Source: Gemmatimonadota bacterium
Lineage (GTDB): Bacteria > Gemmatimonadota > Gemmatimonadetes > Gemmatimonadales > GWC2-71-9
Reading direction: 5' to 3'
DNA: 64,000 nt
NCBI GenBank assembly: GCA_016713435.1
Contig: JADJPD010000015.1
Coordinates: forward strand, 62,001-126,000
The notes below the pieces were generated by a model. The model had not been told where the DNA came from, made no database searches, and worked only from the letters and a program-made list of their open reading frames with translations. A program made the position numbers and the translations under genes. Shown one piece after another: positions 7,305 to 16,117 of the stretch (the first letter of the stretch is position 1; each line of letters begins with the position of its first letter).

Positions 7305-8408
7305 TTACTGGAGCAGCTTGAGGATCGTCTGCGGGGCCTGGTTCGCCTGCGCGAGCATCGCGGTGCCGGCCTGCTGGAGGATCTGGTTCTTGGTGAAGAC
7401 CGTCATCTCCTGCGCCATGTCGGCGTCGCGGATCGTCGACTCGGCCGCCGTGAAGTTCTGGATCACGGAGGTGATGTTCGTGCTCGAGTAGTCGAACCGG
7501 TTGAGGGCCGCGCCCAGGTCGCCGATCGCCGCGTTCACCTTGGCGATGGCGGCGTCGATCTTGGTGAGCTCCGCCGAGGCGGTGGTCATCGAGTTCAGGG
7601 CCGACGCGCCGGTGGTGAGCGTGAGGGCGCTGACCGACAGGTTGAGGGTGGACGCCGAGACCGACACGAGGTCGTTGCCGCCGTACGCGCCGCTCGAGCT
7701 GACCATGAAGTCGGCCTGGGTGGTGGCGCCGACGGTCAGGTTGCCCACCGGGCTGGTGGCGGCCGCCCACGAGGCGGTGCCGTTCACGGTGATGCCGAAC
7801 TTGTCGAACGTGACCGAGCCGTACGCCGAGTTGCTGACGCCGGTGACGATCTGGCTGCCCGTGGCCGCCGCGAGGGTGGCCGTGGTGCCGCCGGCCGTGA
7901 GGGTGTACGAGCCGGACTTCGCGCCGTTCAGGGTGACGCCCGCCACGCCGGCCGTCGCGAGGACGGTCGAGGAGCTGTTGACGGTGGCCCCGAAGGTGCC
8001 GTCGATCAGCGCCGCGCCCTGGTACTTGGTGGTGGCGACGATGCGGTCGATTTCGGCCGTGATCTTGTCGTACTCGCTCGACAGCTTCTGCGCCTCGGAG
8101 CCGATGCTGGCCGAGTTGGCCTGCGTGGCGAGTTCCTTGGCACGGTCCAGCATGGTGCTGATGGTGTTGATGGACCCGTCGGCGATCTGCAGCATGGCGG
8201 TCGCCTGGGAGGCGTTCCGCTGGGCGGCCTGCAGGGAGCGGATGTCGCTGCGGAGCTTGTTCGCGATCGCGAGGCCCGCGGCGTCATCGGCCGAGCGGTT
8301 GATGCGGAAGCCACTGCTGAGCTTCTCGATGGACTTCGAGAGGCTCGTCGAGGTCGCGGCGAGGTTCCGGTACGCGTTGTTCGCCGAGACGTTCGTCTGG
8401 ATCTTCAT
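7305..8408 (-). CDS. fliC: Flagellin
   Basis: Structural subunit of the filament, 367 residues. The N-terminal D0/D1 helices are classical (MKIQTNVSANNAYRNL, then KLSSGFRINRSADDAAGLAI), and so is the C-terminus (ESTIRDADMAQEM, then ILQQAGTAMLAQAN). Between about 140 and 290 lies a short Thr/Ser/Ala-rich variable domain, a plausible site of glycosylation by the neighbouring island. It is transcribed alone from a near-perfect sigma-28 promoter with a 76-base leader rich in GGA motifs and ends at a strong hairpin. It is the only flagellin gene in the window. Confidence 0.97.
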   Translation of the reverse strand: MKIQTNVSANNAYRNLAATSTSLSKSIEKLSSGFRINRSADDAAGLAIANKLRSDIRSLQAAQRNASQATAMLQIADGSINTISTMLDRAKELATQANSASIGSEAQKLSSEYDKITAEIDRIVATTKYQGAALIDGTFGATVNSSSTVLATAGVAGVTLNGAKSGSYTLTAGGTTATLAAATGSQIVTGVSNSAYGSVTFDKFGITVNGTASWAAATSPVGNLTVGATTQADFMVSSSGAYGGNDLVSVSASTLNLSVSALTLTTGASALNSMTTASAELTKIDAAIAKVNAAIGDLGAALNRFDYSSTNITSVIQNFTAAESTIRDADMAQEMTVFTKNQILQQAGTAMLAQANQAPQTILKLLQ

Positions 8409-8484
8409 AACTGCTCCTGCGTCCTATTGCTCCGGTGCGTCCGTGCTCCGGTCCTGCGCTCTGACGGTCCTCAGTGACCGTCTG
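8409..8484 (-). promoter_or_regulatory. fliC leader with seven GGA motifs: probable CsrA target
   Basis: The predicted transcript leader holds seven GGA triplets (contexts GAGGAC, CAGGAC, CGGAGC, CGGACG, CGGAGC, AGGACG, AGGAGC). The last overlaps the ribosome-binding site just before ATG. The first sits on a hairpin, GACGGTC-ACTGAG-GACCGTC (8482-8463). CsrA is known to repress flagellin translation by such sites, with FliW as antagonist; both genes are in this window. That CsrA binds here is inference. Confidence 0.55.
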
Positions 8485-8490
8485 CACCTG

Positions 8491-8517
8491 CTATCGGAAT
8501 CCCCCGTCCGAACTTGA
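8491..8517 (-). promoter_or_regulatory. Sigma-28 promoter of fliC
   Basis: Reading leftward, TCAAGTTC at 8517-8510, 11 bases, TCCGATAG at 8498-8491; compare TAAAGTTT-N11-GCCGATAA. This is the closest match to the full consensus in the window. Confidence 0.85.
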
Positions 8518-8649
8518 GGCCGTCGGGGCCCGGCCCCTCGTCCGGGGCACCCGGCAGAACCAGCCTGCCCGGCAATGACTGCCGAGTCTGAGGCAGGGGG
8601 CCATGGGTCACGATGGCTCCAAGACGCTGTAAGACAACGACTTATGTAA

Positions 8650-10773
8650 GTGAAGGAAATCGGTACGCGGCTTGCTCTTGCACCGCGCATGCCCGTCCGG
8701 ACCGCCCGTCCCACGCCCGCCAACCGCATTGCCGACCTCCTTGGGGCCGGGGTGCGCGCCCATCAGGCCGGCCAGCTCGAGGAAGCGGAGGCCCAGTACC
8801 GGGCCGTCCTGGCGCTCGATGGCGCCCAGGTGGACGCCCTCCACCTGCTCGGGCTCGCCGCCCACCACCGGGGCCAGCACGCTGCCGCGCTCGAGCTGGT
8901 GGGGCGCGCCGTGGCGCAGCGGCCCGACTTTGGTCCCGCCCAGTCCACCCTCGGCAACATCCTGCTGGCCCTGGGCGACTTCCGCGGCGCCATCGAGGCG
9001 CACGGCCGCGCCCTGCAGGCGCTCCCCGGCGACGCCGAGGTGCTGCACAACCTGGGCAACGCCCTCGCCCACGCCGGCGCCATTGACGAGGCCGTGGCGA
9101 CGCTGCGCCGCGCGCTGGGCGCGAAGCCGGCGCAGCACGCCACCCGGCTCCTCGTGGCGCGGGTGCTGCTCTCCCGCGCCCGCTGGGCCGAGGGCGAGGC
9201 GGAGCTGCTCCGCGTCGTGGTGGCGCTGCCCGAGCAGGCGGAGCCGTGGACGCTCCTCGGCACGGCGCGGCTGGAGCAGGGGAACCTCGACGGGGCGGCC
9301 GAGGCCTACACGGCCGCGCTTCGGCTGGCGCCTGGCGACATGGATGCGGAGAGCGGGCTTGGCGTGATCGCGCTCCGCGGCAACCGGCCGGAGGAGGCAC
9401 GGGCCCGCTTCGAGGCGGCGCTCCGGCTGGCGCCTGACTCGGCACTCAACCTGGCCAACCTGGCCGCCGCGCTCCGGGTGCTGGACCGGCACGAGGAGGC
9501 GCTGCCGCTCCTCGAGCGCGCCCTGGCGCGCGACCCCGGGAACGTCCTGGCCCACTGCAACCTCGGCGCGGTGCTGCTGGATCGCGGAGCGGCCGAGGCG
9601 GCGCTGGCCTGCTTCGACACGGCCGCCCAGCTGGCGCCACGCGCGGTCGAGCCGCTCGCCAACCGTGCCGTGGCGCTGGCCGACCTGGGCCGTTATCCCG
9701 AGGCGATCGGTGCGGCCGAGCAGGCGCTGGCCACGGACCCGCGGCATCCCGGCGCCCGGACCACGCTGGGCCGCTGCCTGGGCGAGATGGGCCGGGCCGC
9801 GGAAGCGATCGCCGCCTGCCGGACCGTGCTGGCCCAGCGGCCGGACTGGGCGGAGGCTCACTGGAACCTGGCGCTGCCGCTGCTGCGCACCGGGGAGTAC
9901 CTGGAGGGCTGGCGGGAGTACGAGTGGCGCTTCCGCGCCATGCCCCGGCGCATGCGCCGGGCGCCGACCGCCCTGCCGCACTGGGGCGGCGAGCCGCTGG
10001 CCGGCCGCACGCTGCTGGTCTATCACGAGCAGGGGTTCGGCGACACGCTCCACTTTGCGCGCTACCTGCCGCTCGTGGCGGCGCGCGGGGCTCGCGTGCT
10101 CTTCCAGGTGCAGGAACCGCTGCGCCGCCTCTACGCAGGCTTCCCCGGCGTGGCGGAGCTAGTGCCGCCCGACGCCTCCGGGGTCCGCGCCGACTGGCAG
10201 GTGGCGCTGGTGAGCCTGCCGCACCTCCTCGGCACCACGCTGGCGACCATCCCGGCGGTGGTGCCGCTGGCCGAGCTGCCGTGCCCCGCGCACCTGCGGC
10301 TGCCGTCAACGGGCCGCCTCCGCATCGGGTTTGCGTGGGGCGGGTCGCCGCTCCAGACCAACAACCAGTTCCGCTCCATCCCGCTGGCCGAGCTGCTCCC
10401 GCTGCTCCGGACGCCCGGGGTGGATGCGTTCAGCCTGCAGGTCGGTGCCACGCCTGACGAGGCCGCGCAGCTGGCCGCGGTGCCCGGCGTCACCGACCTG
10501 GCCCCGGTGCTCGGCGACTTCGCCGACACGGCGGCCGTGATGCGGCAGCTCGACCTGGTGCTCACCGTGGACACCTCGGTGGCGCACCTGGCGGGGACGC
10601 TGGGGCGGCCGGCCTGGGTGCTGCTGTCGCACACCTGCTGCTGGCGCTACCTGCTGGACCGCACCGACAGCCCGTGGTACCCCACCTTCCGCCTGTTCCG
10701 GCAACCGCGCCGGGGCGCGTGGCCCGAGGTCGTGGCCGCGCTCCGTACCGCCCTCAAGGACCTGGTCCCATGA
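8650..10773 (+). CDS. TPR protein with C-terminal GT9-like glycosyltransferase domain
   Basis: A likely cytoplasmic glycosyltransferase of up to 707 residues. About ten tetratricopeptide repeats fill residues 30-410 (repeating A-x-x-x-G-x-x-x-E-A). A catalytic domain from about 440 resembles TPR-linked glycosyltransferases of the heptosyltransferase (GT9/GT-B) type: HEQGFGDTLHFARYL near its start, RIGFAWGGSP, and VDTSVAHLAGTLG near 640. Such proteins often modify flagellin or pilin. It lies beside fliC, divergent from it, and is coupled by ATGA to a methyltransferase gene. The GTG at 8650 lacks a clear ribosome site; ATG at 8689 is an alternative. The protein substrate is inferred from context. 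Confidence 0.8.
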   Translation: MKEIGTRLALAPRMPVRTARPTPANRIADLLGAGVRAHQAGQLEEAEAQYRAVLALDGAQVDALHLLGLAAHHRGQHAAALELVGRAVAQRPDFGPAQSTLGNILLALGDFRGAIEAHGRALQALPGDAEVLHNLGNALAHAGAIDEAVATLRRALGAKPAQHATRLLVARVLLSRARWAEGEAELLRVVVALPEQAEPWTLLGTARLEQGNLDGAAEAYTAALRLAPGDMDAESGLGVIALRGNRPEEARARFEAALRLAPDSALNLANLAAALRVLDRHEEALPLLERALARDPGNVLAHCNLGAVLLDRGAAEAALACFDTAAQLAPRAVEPLANRAVALADLGRYPEAIGAAEQALATDPRHPGARTTLGRCLGEMGRAAEAIAACRTVLAQRPDWAEAHWNLALPLLRTGEYLEGWREYEWRFRAMPRRMRRAPTALPHWGGEPLAGRTLLVYHEQGFGDTLHFARYLPLVAARGARVLFQVQEPLRRLYAGFPGVAELVPPDASGVRADWQVALVSLPHLLGTTLATIPAVVPLAELPCPAHLRLPSTGRLRIGFAWGGSPLQTNNQFRSIPLAELLPLLRTPGVDAFSLQVGATPDEAAQLAAVPGVTDLAPVLGDFADTAAVMRQLDLVLTVDTSVAHLAGTLGRPAWVLLSHTCCWRYLLDRTDSPWYPTFRLFRQPRRGAWPEVVAALRTALKDLVP

Positions 10774-12269
10774 CGCTCTCCATCACGCCCGCCGCCGACG
10801 AGCGCGCCACCCGCTTCCTGGCGTTCCTCGAGCGCCTGCGGGCCGACGTGTATCCCGAGCCGCCCTCGGTGCAGCACACCGAGTTCACGCGGATGATGTG
10901 GGCCAAGCTGCGCGAGGTGGTCTCGCTGCCGCCGGGCGCCCGGGTGCTGGACGTGGGGTGCGGGCAGGGCCTGGCGCTGGAGCTCTTCCGGGAAGCGGGC
11001 CTCGATGCCGTGGGCATCACCATCGGGAGCGAGGACCTCGCCGCCTGCGCGGCCCACGGGTTCCATGCGGTGGAGATGGACCAGTCCTTCCTCGACTTCC
11101 CGCCGGCCAGCTTCGACCTCATCTGGTGCCGGCACGCGCTCGAGCACAGCGTGGCGCCCTACTTCACGCTCGCGGGCTTCCACGAGGCGCTGAAGCCGGG
11201 GGGCGTCCTCTATGTGGAGGTGCCGGCGCCCGATACCGCCTGCCATCACGAGACCAACCCCAACCACTACAGCGTCCTCGGGCGCTCGCTGTGGCTGAGT
11301 CTGATGCAGCGGGCCGGCTTCGAGCTGCTCGACGGCATCCAGATGCGCTTCGAGGTGCCCGCCGGGCCCGACATGTACTGGGCCTTCATCCTGCGGAAGG
11401 GCGCGGGCGGCGGGCCGGGGGCGGGGATGCCGGTGCTCCCCGCAGCGGAGCCCGCCGACGGGCGCCAGGACGTCGAGGTGAACTTCGAGGCCGGCGGTCG
11501 CGAGCACACCATGACCCTCCGCCTGCGGCCGCGGGAGTACAGCGAGGGCCCGATGCTGGAGGCGCTGGCCGGGGGCAGCTTCTACGAGCCCGAGGTGTCG
11601 TACTTCCTCACCAACATCCTGGAGCCGGGGGACACGTTCATCGACGTGGGTGGCCACGTGGGCTACTTCACCACGCTCGCCGCGCAGGTGGTGGGGCCGA
11701 CGGGCCGGGTCTACACCTTCGAGCCCGAGGCGGGCAACGCCGCGCGGATCCGCGAGCACCTGGCCCTCAACGGCCTGGCCAACGTGGAGCTGTTCGAGCA
11801 GGCGGTCGCCGAGGCGCGGGGCGAGGTGTCGTTCCACGTGAACGCCGACAACAGCGGCGGCCACGCGCTCTGGGACGTGGGCGAGCATCCCGACAACCCG
11901 AAGAGCCGCGCCGGCCACGACGTGCGCACCGTGCCGCAGGGCACGCTCACCGACCTGCTCGTGACGACGCAGGGCCAGCGGGTGCGCGTCATCAAGGTGG
12001 ATGCCGAGGGGGCAGAGCTCCGCGTGCTGATGGGCGGCATGCTGCTGGTGATGGCGCGCGAGGTGCCGTTCATCATCTGCGAGATCAACGAGTTCGCGCT
12101 CCGCCAGCTCGGCGCCACCGGCCGCGGGGTGCGCGCCTTCATGGCGGCGTGGGGGTACCACTGCTACCTCATGAGCGCCACGGAGCCCTGCCTGGTGCCG
12201 TATCCGCCGGAGCGGGAGCAGTCCCCGGAGTTCGTCTACAACGTGCTGTTCACCACGCAGCCGGTCTGA
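10770..12269 (+). CDS. Fused double methyltransferase (class I MTase + FkbM)
   Basis: Two SAM-dependent methyltransferase domains in one 499-residue chain. The first has motif I VLDVGCGQG (about residue 53), DLIWCRHALEH and LKPGGVLYVEVP. The second, from about 285, is FkbM type: FIDVGGHVGYFT, VYTFEPEAGN, and RVIKVDAEGAE near 410. FkbM enzymes usually methylate sugar hydroxyls, so the chain may add methyl groups to the glycan built by the flanking glycosyltransferases. ATG at 10770 overlaps the upstream stop in ATGA; a longer reading from 10674 would lie inside the previous gene. An Ala/Gly/Pro linker near residue 215 separates the halves. Confidence 0.85.
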   Translation: MTLSITPAADERATRFLAFLERLRADVYPEPPSVQHTEFTRMMWAKLREVVSLPPGARVLDVGCGQGLALELFREAGLDAVGITIGSEDLAACAAHGFHAVEMDQSFLDFPPASFDLIWCRHALEHSVAPYFTLAGFHEALKPGGVLYVEVPAPDTACHHETNPNHYSVLGRSLWLSLMQRAGFELLDGIQMRFEVPAGPDMYWAFILRKGAGGGPGAGMPVLPAAEPADGRQDVEVNFEAGGREHTMTLRLRPREYSEGPMLEALAGGSFYEPEVSYFLTNILEPGDTFIDVGGHVGYFTTLAAQVVGPTGRVYTFEPEAGNAARIREHLALNGLANVELFEQAVAEARGEVSFHVNADNSGGHALWDVGEHPDNPKSRAGHDVRTVPQGTLTDLLVTTQGQRVRVIKVDAEGAELRVLMGGMLLVMAREVPFIICEINEFALRQLGATGRGVRAFMAAWGYHCYLMSATEPCLVPYPPEREQSPEFVYNVLFTTQPV

Positions 12270-12271
12270 TC

Positions 12272-14374
12272 ATGGGCCTCGACCTTCGCGGCTGGTCCGG
12301 GCGGACGGAGTCCCTGCCCCCGATGGAGCCGATCGCCCCGACGGGCGACATCCGGGAGCAGGTGGCGCTGGCCGTGCGGTACCACGAGCATGGCCGCCGG
12401 GCCGAGGCGTCGGCCCTGCTGCGCGAGGCGCGGCGCCTGGCGCCGGACGATCCGGAGGCGCTGGGGCTCGCGGGCGTCATCGCCTTCGAGGCACGGGACC
12501 ACGCGCGGGCGCTCGAGCTGCTGGAGCGCGCGCTGCTGCTCCGCCCGGGGCTCCCGGGTGCGGAACGGGCCCGCGCGGCGGTGCTCCTCTCGCTCGACAG
12601 CCCCGACGACGCGCTCGATGCCGCGCGCCGGGCCCTGAGCACCGAGGGCGACGACCCGCGCGCGTGGGTCTGCCTCGGCCAGGTGCTCCGGGCGCTGGGC
12701 CGCCGCGACGAGGCGCTCCGCGCCTTCCAGAACGCCCTCCAGCTCGACGCTCTCTGCGCCGAGGCCCTGGTGGCCGAGGGGGTCCTGCTCCAGGAGACGG
12801 GCCAGGCGGCCGAGGGCCTCGCCATGCTGGAGCGCGCCGTGGCGCTCCGTCCCAGCCTGCCCGCCGCCCAGGATGCCCTCGGCGTGGCGCTCCTCCGGGC
12901 CGGCCGCCGCGAGGAGGCCATCGAGACGCTCCGGCGCGCCGTGGCGCTCGACAGCTACGCCGCCGGCGCCTACCTCCACCTGGGGCAGGCGCTCGAGGCG
13001 GCCGGCCGCCATCACGAGGCGGCGGATGCCCTGCAGCCGGCCATCGCGCTCGATCCACGCTCGCCCGAGGCCCACACCTGCATGGGCAGCGTGCTCCAGG
13101 CCCTGGGCTACCTGGACCAGGCGCTCTCGGCGTTCCGTGAGGCGCTGGCGGAGAAGCCCGACCATTTCGAGGCGCACTTCCGCGCGGGGACGCTGCTGGC
13201 GCTGCTCAACCGCGAGGTGGAGGCGGTGGCGAGCCTGCGCGCCGCCCTGGACTTCCGGCCCGACTCCGCCGCCGCCCACGCGGCCCTGGGCCGGGTGCTG
13301 CTGAGCCTGCAGCGCCCCACGCATGCGGTCACGGCGCTGCGGCGCGCCCTCGAACTCGACCCGACGCCGGCGGAGACCTGGTGCGTCCTGGGCGATGCGC
13401 TCCGGGCGGCCGGCGAGGCGGAGGCGGCGCGGGGGGCGTATGAGCGGGCGATCGACCTCGACCCGGGCTCGCCTCACGCGCACCGGTCGCTGGGCCTGCT
13501 GTTGCTGGCGCTGGGGGAGTTTGCCCGGGGCTGGGCCGTGCTCGGCGAGCACACCGAGCCCGCCGCGGGACAGGCCCCGGTGTGGGAGGGCGAGCCGCTC
13601 GAGGGCCGCACCCTGCTGGTCCGCGCCACCGGCGACCTGGCCGCCATCCTCCGCTACGCCCGCTACCTCCCGCTCGCCGCGGCGCGGCAGGCCCGCCTGG
13701 TGCTGGCCTGCCCGGCGCCGCTGCACCGCTTCCTCGAGGCGCTGCCGGCGGTGGCCCAGGCGGTCTCCCTGGCCGAGCCGCTGCCGGCGGCGCATCGCGA
13801 GATCGCGCTCGAGGCGCTGCCGCGGCTCTTCACGCGGGACGTGGCCACGCTGCCGAGTGAGGCGCCGTACCTGCCTTCCCGGATCTGGTCGGCCCGGGTC
13901 CCGATGCTGCCCTCGGGGGAGGGGCTGCGGGTGGGGATCGCGTGGGAAGGCGCCGATGGGCGCGCGCTGCTGGATGGCGAGTCGCTCGCGGCGCTCGCCA
14001 CGCTGCCGGGGATCACCTGGTATCGGCTCGGCACCGGCGCCGGGGACCGGCCCGCGTGGGTGCCGGAGGCCGCGGTGACGGCCGGCATGCGGGACCTCAC
14101 GAGCCTGGCCAAGGACGTGGCCGACATGGCAGGGCTCGTGGGCCAGCTGGACCTGGTGATCGCGGTGGACGGCCCGGTGGCGGAACTCGCCGGCGGGCTC
14201 GGCGTGCCCACCTGGGTGCTGCTGCCCACGACGGCGGGATGGCAATGGGGCGCCGAGGGCGCCACGAGCCCCTGGTACCCGGCGGTGCGGCTGTTCCGGC
14301 AGGTGGAGGCGGGGCGCTGGACCGAGGTGGTGGGGCAGGTGCGGGACCTGCTCGCCGCGCTGCCGCCGGCCTGA
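12272..14374 (+). CDS. Second TPR-glycosyltransferase, with altered catalytic motifs
   Basis: A 700-residue paralogue of the 8650-10773 protein in the same transcript, starting 2 bases after the methyltransferase stop. About eleven TPR units cover residues 30-430, followed by a GT9-like domain beginning EGRTLLVRATGDL. Where the first copy has GFGDTLHF this one has ATGDLAAIL. Where the first has VDTSVAHLAG this one has VDGPVAELAG, so the conserved His is replaced by Glu. The WGGSP segment is also changed. It may have a different donor, or be a non-catalytic partner that holds the acceptor protein. An uninterrupted reading begins much earlier (10898), but that part is out of frame with the methyltransferase gene and not real. 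Confidence 0.82.
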   Translation: MGLDLRGWSGRTESLPPMEPIAPTGDIREQVALAVRYHEHGRRAEASALLREARRLAPDDPEALGLAGVIAFEARDHARALELLERALLLRPGLPGAERARAAVLLSLDSPDDALDAARRALSTEGDDPRAWVCLGQVLRALGRRDEALRAFQNALQLDALCAEALVAEGVLLQETGQAAEGLAMLERAVALRPSLPAAQDALGVALLRAGRREEAIETLRRAVALDSYAAGAYLHLGQALEAAGRHHEAADALQPAIALDPRSPEAHTCMGSVLQALGYLDQALSAFREALAEKPDHFEAHFRAGTLLALLNREVEAVASLRAALDFRPDSAAAHAALGRVLLSLQRPTHAVTALRRALELDPTPAETWCVLGDALRAAGEAEAARGAYERAIDLDPGSPHAHRSLGLLLLALGEFARGWAVLGEHTEPAAGQAPVWEGEPLEGRTLLVRATGDLAAILRYARYLPLAAARQARLVLACPAPLHRFLEALPAVAQAVSLAEPLPAAHREIALEALPRLFTRDVATLPSEAPYLPSRIWSARVPMLPSGEGLRVGIAWEGADGRALLDGESLAALATLPGITWYRLGTGAGDRPAWVPEAAVTAGMRDLTSLAKDVADMAGLVGQLDLVIAVDGPVAELAGGLGVPTWVLLPTTAGWQWGAEGATSPWYPAVRLFRQVEAGRWTEVVGQVRDLLAALPPA

Positions 14375-14387
14375 CGAGGCCGGCGGC
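14362..14387. terminator. Hairpin between convergent TPR-GT and GT4 genes
   Basis: Eleven-base perfect stem GCCGCCGGCCT / AGGCCGGCGGC with a GACG loop, spanning the stop codon of the plus-strand gene and 13 bases from the stop of the minus-strand gene. It can serve both directions. Confidence 0.6.
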
Positions 14388-14399
14388 CGCGTCTCGCTG

Positions 14400-15653
14400 T
14401 CAGGCGCCGAGGACGCCGAGCACTTCCTGGGTGCGGGACCGCCAGCTCCACGCCCGCGCCATCCAGGCGGCGGCCCGCCGCCCCCGCTCCTGCATCGCCT
14501 CGCGGTGCTGCCAGGCGGCCTCGAGCGCCTCGAGCATCTCCTCGACGTCGGACTCCCCCCAGCCCTCCCGACCCTGATAGAAGGGGCAGGCCCCGCGGGG
14601 CGGGCCCTGCCGGGTGAGCGGCACCGCCGCCTCCGGCTCGGCGAGCAGGTCCAGCTGGCCGGAGTTGGCGGCCACGAGCGCCGGGACCCCGCAGGCCATC
14701 GCTTCCATCGCCACGAGGTTGGTGCCGCCCTCGCAGCGGTTGGGGAAGAGGGCCACGTCCGCCTCGCGGACGGTGGCGGCCATCTGGTGGTTGGGCAGGG
14801 CCCCGACGTCGAGCACGCTGCCGGCCGGCACCCCATTGGCGGCGAGCCACGGCAGGAGCTGCAGGCGCCCGGCCTGGTCCACCCCGGGGAGGCCGCGCAC
14901 GTGCCCGGCGGAGTCGAGCCCCACGAGGGTCTGCGGCCACGGGTTGTGCCAGGCGGTGAGCAGCAGCGCCTCGGGGTGCCGCTGCCGGAAGGCGCGAAAC
15001 GCGGCGATGACGAGGTCCTGCCCCTTCCGGTACTCGAGCTTGCCCCCGCTGAACACCACGAAGCGATCCCGCAGCAGGCCCGAGCGCTCGGCCGGATGGA
15101 AGATGGTCGGGTCGATGCCCTGCGGGATGACGTGCACGCGGGGGAGACCGGCGGCGCGGAGCAGGGCCCCGTTCCAGGCCGAGCCGGCGATGATGCAGTC
15201 GAGCCGCCGGGCGCGCGCGAGGGCGTCAGGGGTGAGGGCGGTGTCCTCGAAGAAGATCACCCCGAGGTCGCGCGCGCTGCGCAGGGTGGCGCCGGCGGGG
15301 TTCCCCTGGAAGCCGTTGCCGAGGGCGCGGAGCACCGGGTAGTCGCAGTCGAGGCCGGCGCTTCCCACGGCCGCGAGCATGCCCCGGAGCTCCGCCTGCT
15401 GCGCCAGCGAGAGCGCCAGCGCGTGCCGGTGCAGCGGGGCGAGCAGCGCCGGGTCCACCGGCTCGAGCAGGAGCGGCACCACCCGCCCGTCGCACGCCAG
15501 CTGCAGGGCCAGGTTGAGGCCGAAGACCTGCCAGCCGGTGCCGGTGCCGATCTGCCAGTCGAGGACGACGGCCTCGGGGGCCCGCGGAGGCACGCCGCCC
15601 CCGGCCTGCTGGGGGCCGGGGGCGGTGGAGGGCGGGGTGGCGAGGGCGCTCAT
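14400..15653 (-). CDS. GT4-family glycosyltransferase
   Basis: A 417-residue GT-B fold transferase. The C-terminal half shows the family features: FVVFSGGKLEYRKGQDLVI at the donor-domain start, and the E-x7-E type motif EGGTNLVAMEAMACGVPALV, which binds the nucleotide sugar. The N-terminal half (VLDWQIGTGTGWQVFGLNL) is an acceptor domain without signal or membrane segments. Its start overlaps the fliW stop by 4 bases, so it is translated with flgL-fliW and expressed as a late flagellar gene. That makes a role in filament glycosylation likely, alongside the TPR-transferases. Confidence 0.83.
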   Translation of the reverse strand: MSALATPPSTAPGPQQAGGGVPPRAPEAVVLDWQIGTGTGWQVFGLNLALQLACDGRVVPLLLEPVDPALLAPLHRHALALSLAQQAELRGMLAAVGSAGLDCDYPVLRALGNGFQGNPAGATLRSARDLGVIFFEDTALTPDALARARRLDCIIAGSAWNGALLRAAGLPRVHVIPQGIDPTIFHPAERSGLLRDRFVVFSGGKLEYRKGQDLVIAAFRAFRQRHPEALLLTAWHNPWPQTLVGLDSAGHVRGLPGVDQAGRLQLLPWLAANGVPAGSVLDVGALPNHQMAATVREADVALFPNRCEGGTNLVAMEAMACGVPALVAANSGQLDLLAEPEAAVPLTRQGPPRGACPFYQGREGWGESDVEEMLEALEAAWQHREAMQERGRRAAAWMARAWSWRSRTQEVLGVLGA

Positions 15654-16117
15654 GCGAGCTTCGTCCGCAGGTCGATCGGGTGCCGGGTGTGATAGGCGGG
15701 GTCGGGGAGCACGATCTGGCGGGCCTGCCGCGCGGGGTACTCGAAGATCACCGGGGCCTGCAGGTTGACGGTGGTCTCGCCGCCCTTCTCCCGCGGCAGC
15801 GTGACGATGGCGAGCACCACGACGCTGGCGCCGGGCGCCGGCTCGGGGAGGTCGGGCAGGTCCACCACGTAGCCGGGGAAGAACGGGAACGGGTCCACGA
15901 GCAGGAAGACCAGTCCGCTGTCGTCGATGTTCTGCAGCCAGAAGACCCCGTCGGGGGCCGCCGGCAGCATGATCCAGCGGCGCTCGCCCGCGAAGCCGAG
16001 CATGCCGTCGGGCATGGTGATGACCTCGTCGCGGGCGACGGAGAGCGGGCCGAACAGCCGCGACGCCACGAGGAGCCGCTCGCTCGTGGTGGCCGGGGGG
16101 GTGGTCACGGCGATCAC
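15650..16117 (-). CDS. fliW: Flagellar assembly factor FliW
   Basis: FliW binds flagellin, and when flagellin is exported it binds and inactivates CsrA, which links secretion to flagellin translation. The 155-residue all-beta protein has the family layout: an N-terminal strand (RLFGPLSVARDEVITMPDGMLGF), DGVFWLQNIDDSGLVFLLVDPFPFFPGY in the middle, and a final APVIFEYPARQARQIVLPD close to FliW's 'NPIVIN...r.a.Qvvl'. It lies between flgL and the glycosyltransferase with 4-base overlaps. csrA is also in this window (51545). The family assignment is firm; the regulatory role is carried over from Bacillus and other species. Confidence 0.9.
   Translation of the reverse strand: MIAVTTPPATTSERLLVASRLFGPLSVARDEVITMPDGMLGFAGERRWIMLPAAPDGVFWLQNIDDSGLVFLLVDPFPFFPGYVVDLPDLPEPAPGASVVVLAIVTLPREKGGETTVNLQAPVIFEYPARQARQIVLPDPAYHTRHPIDLRTKLA

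Noticed and set aside
10898..12271. N-terminal extension of the second TPR-transferase
   Set aside because: It is the third-frame reading of the methyltransferase gene; the TPR protein starts at 12272.
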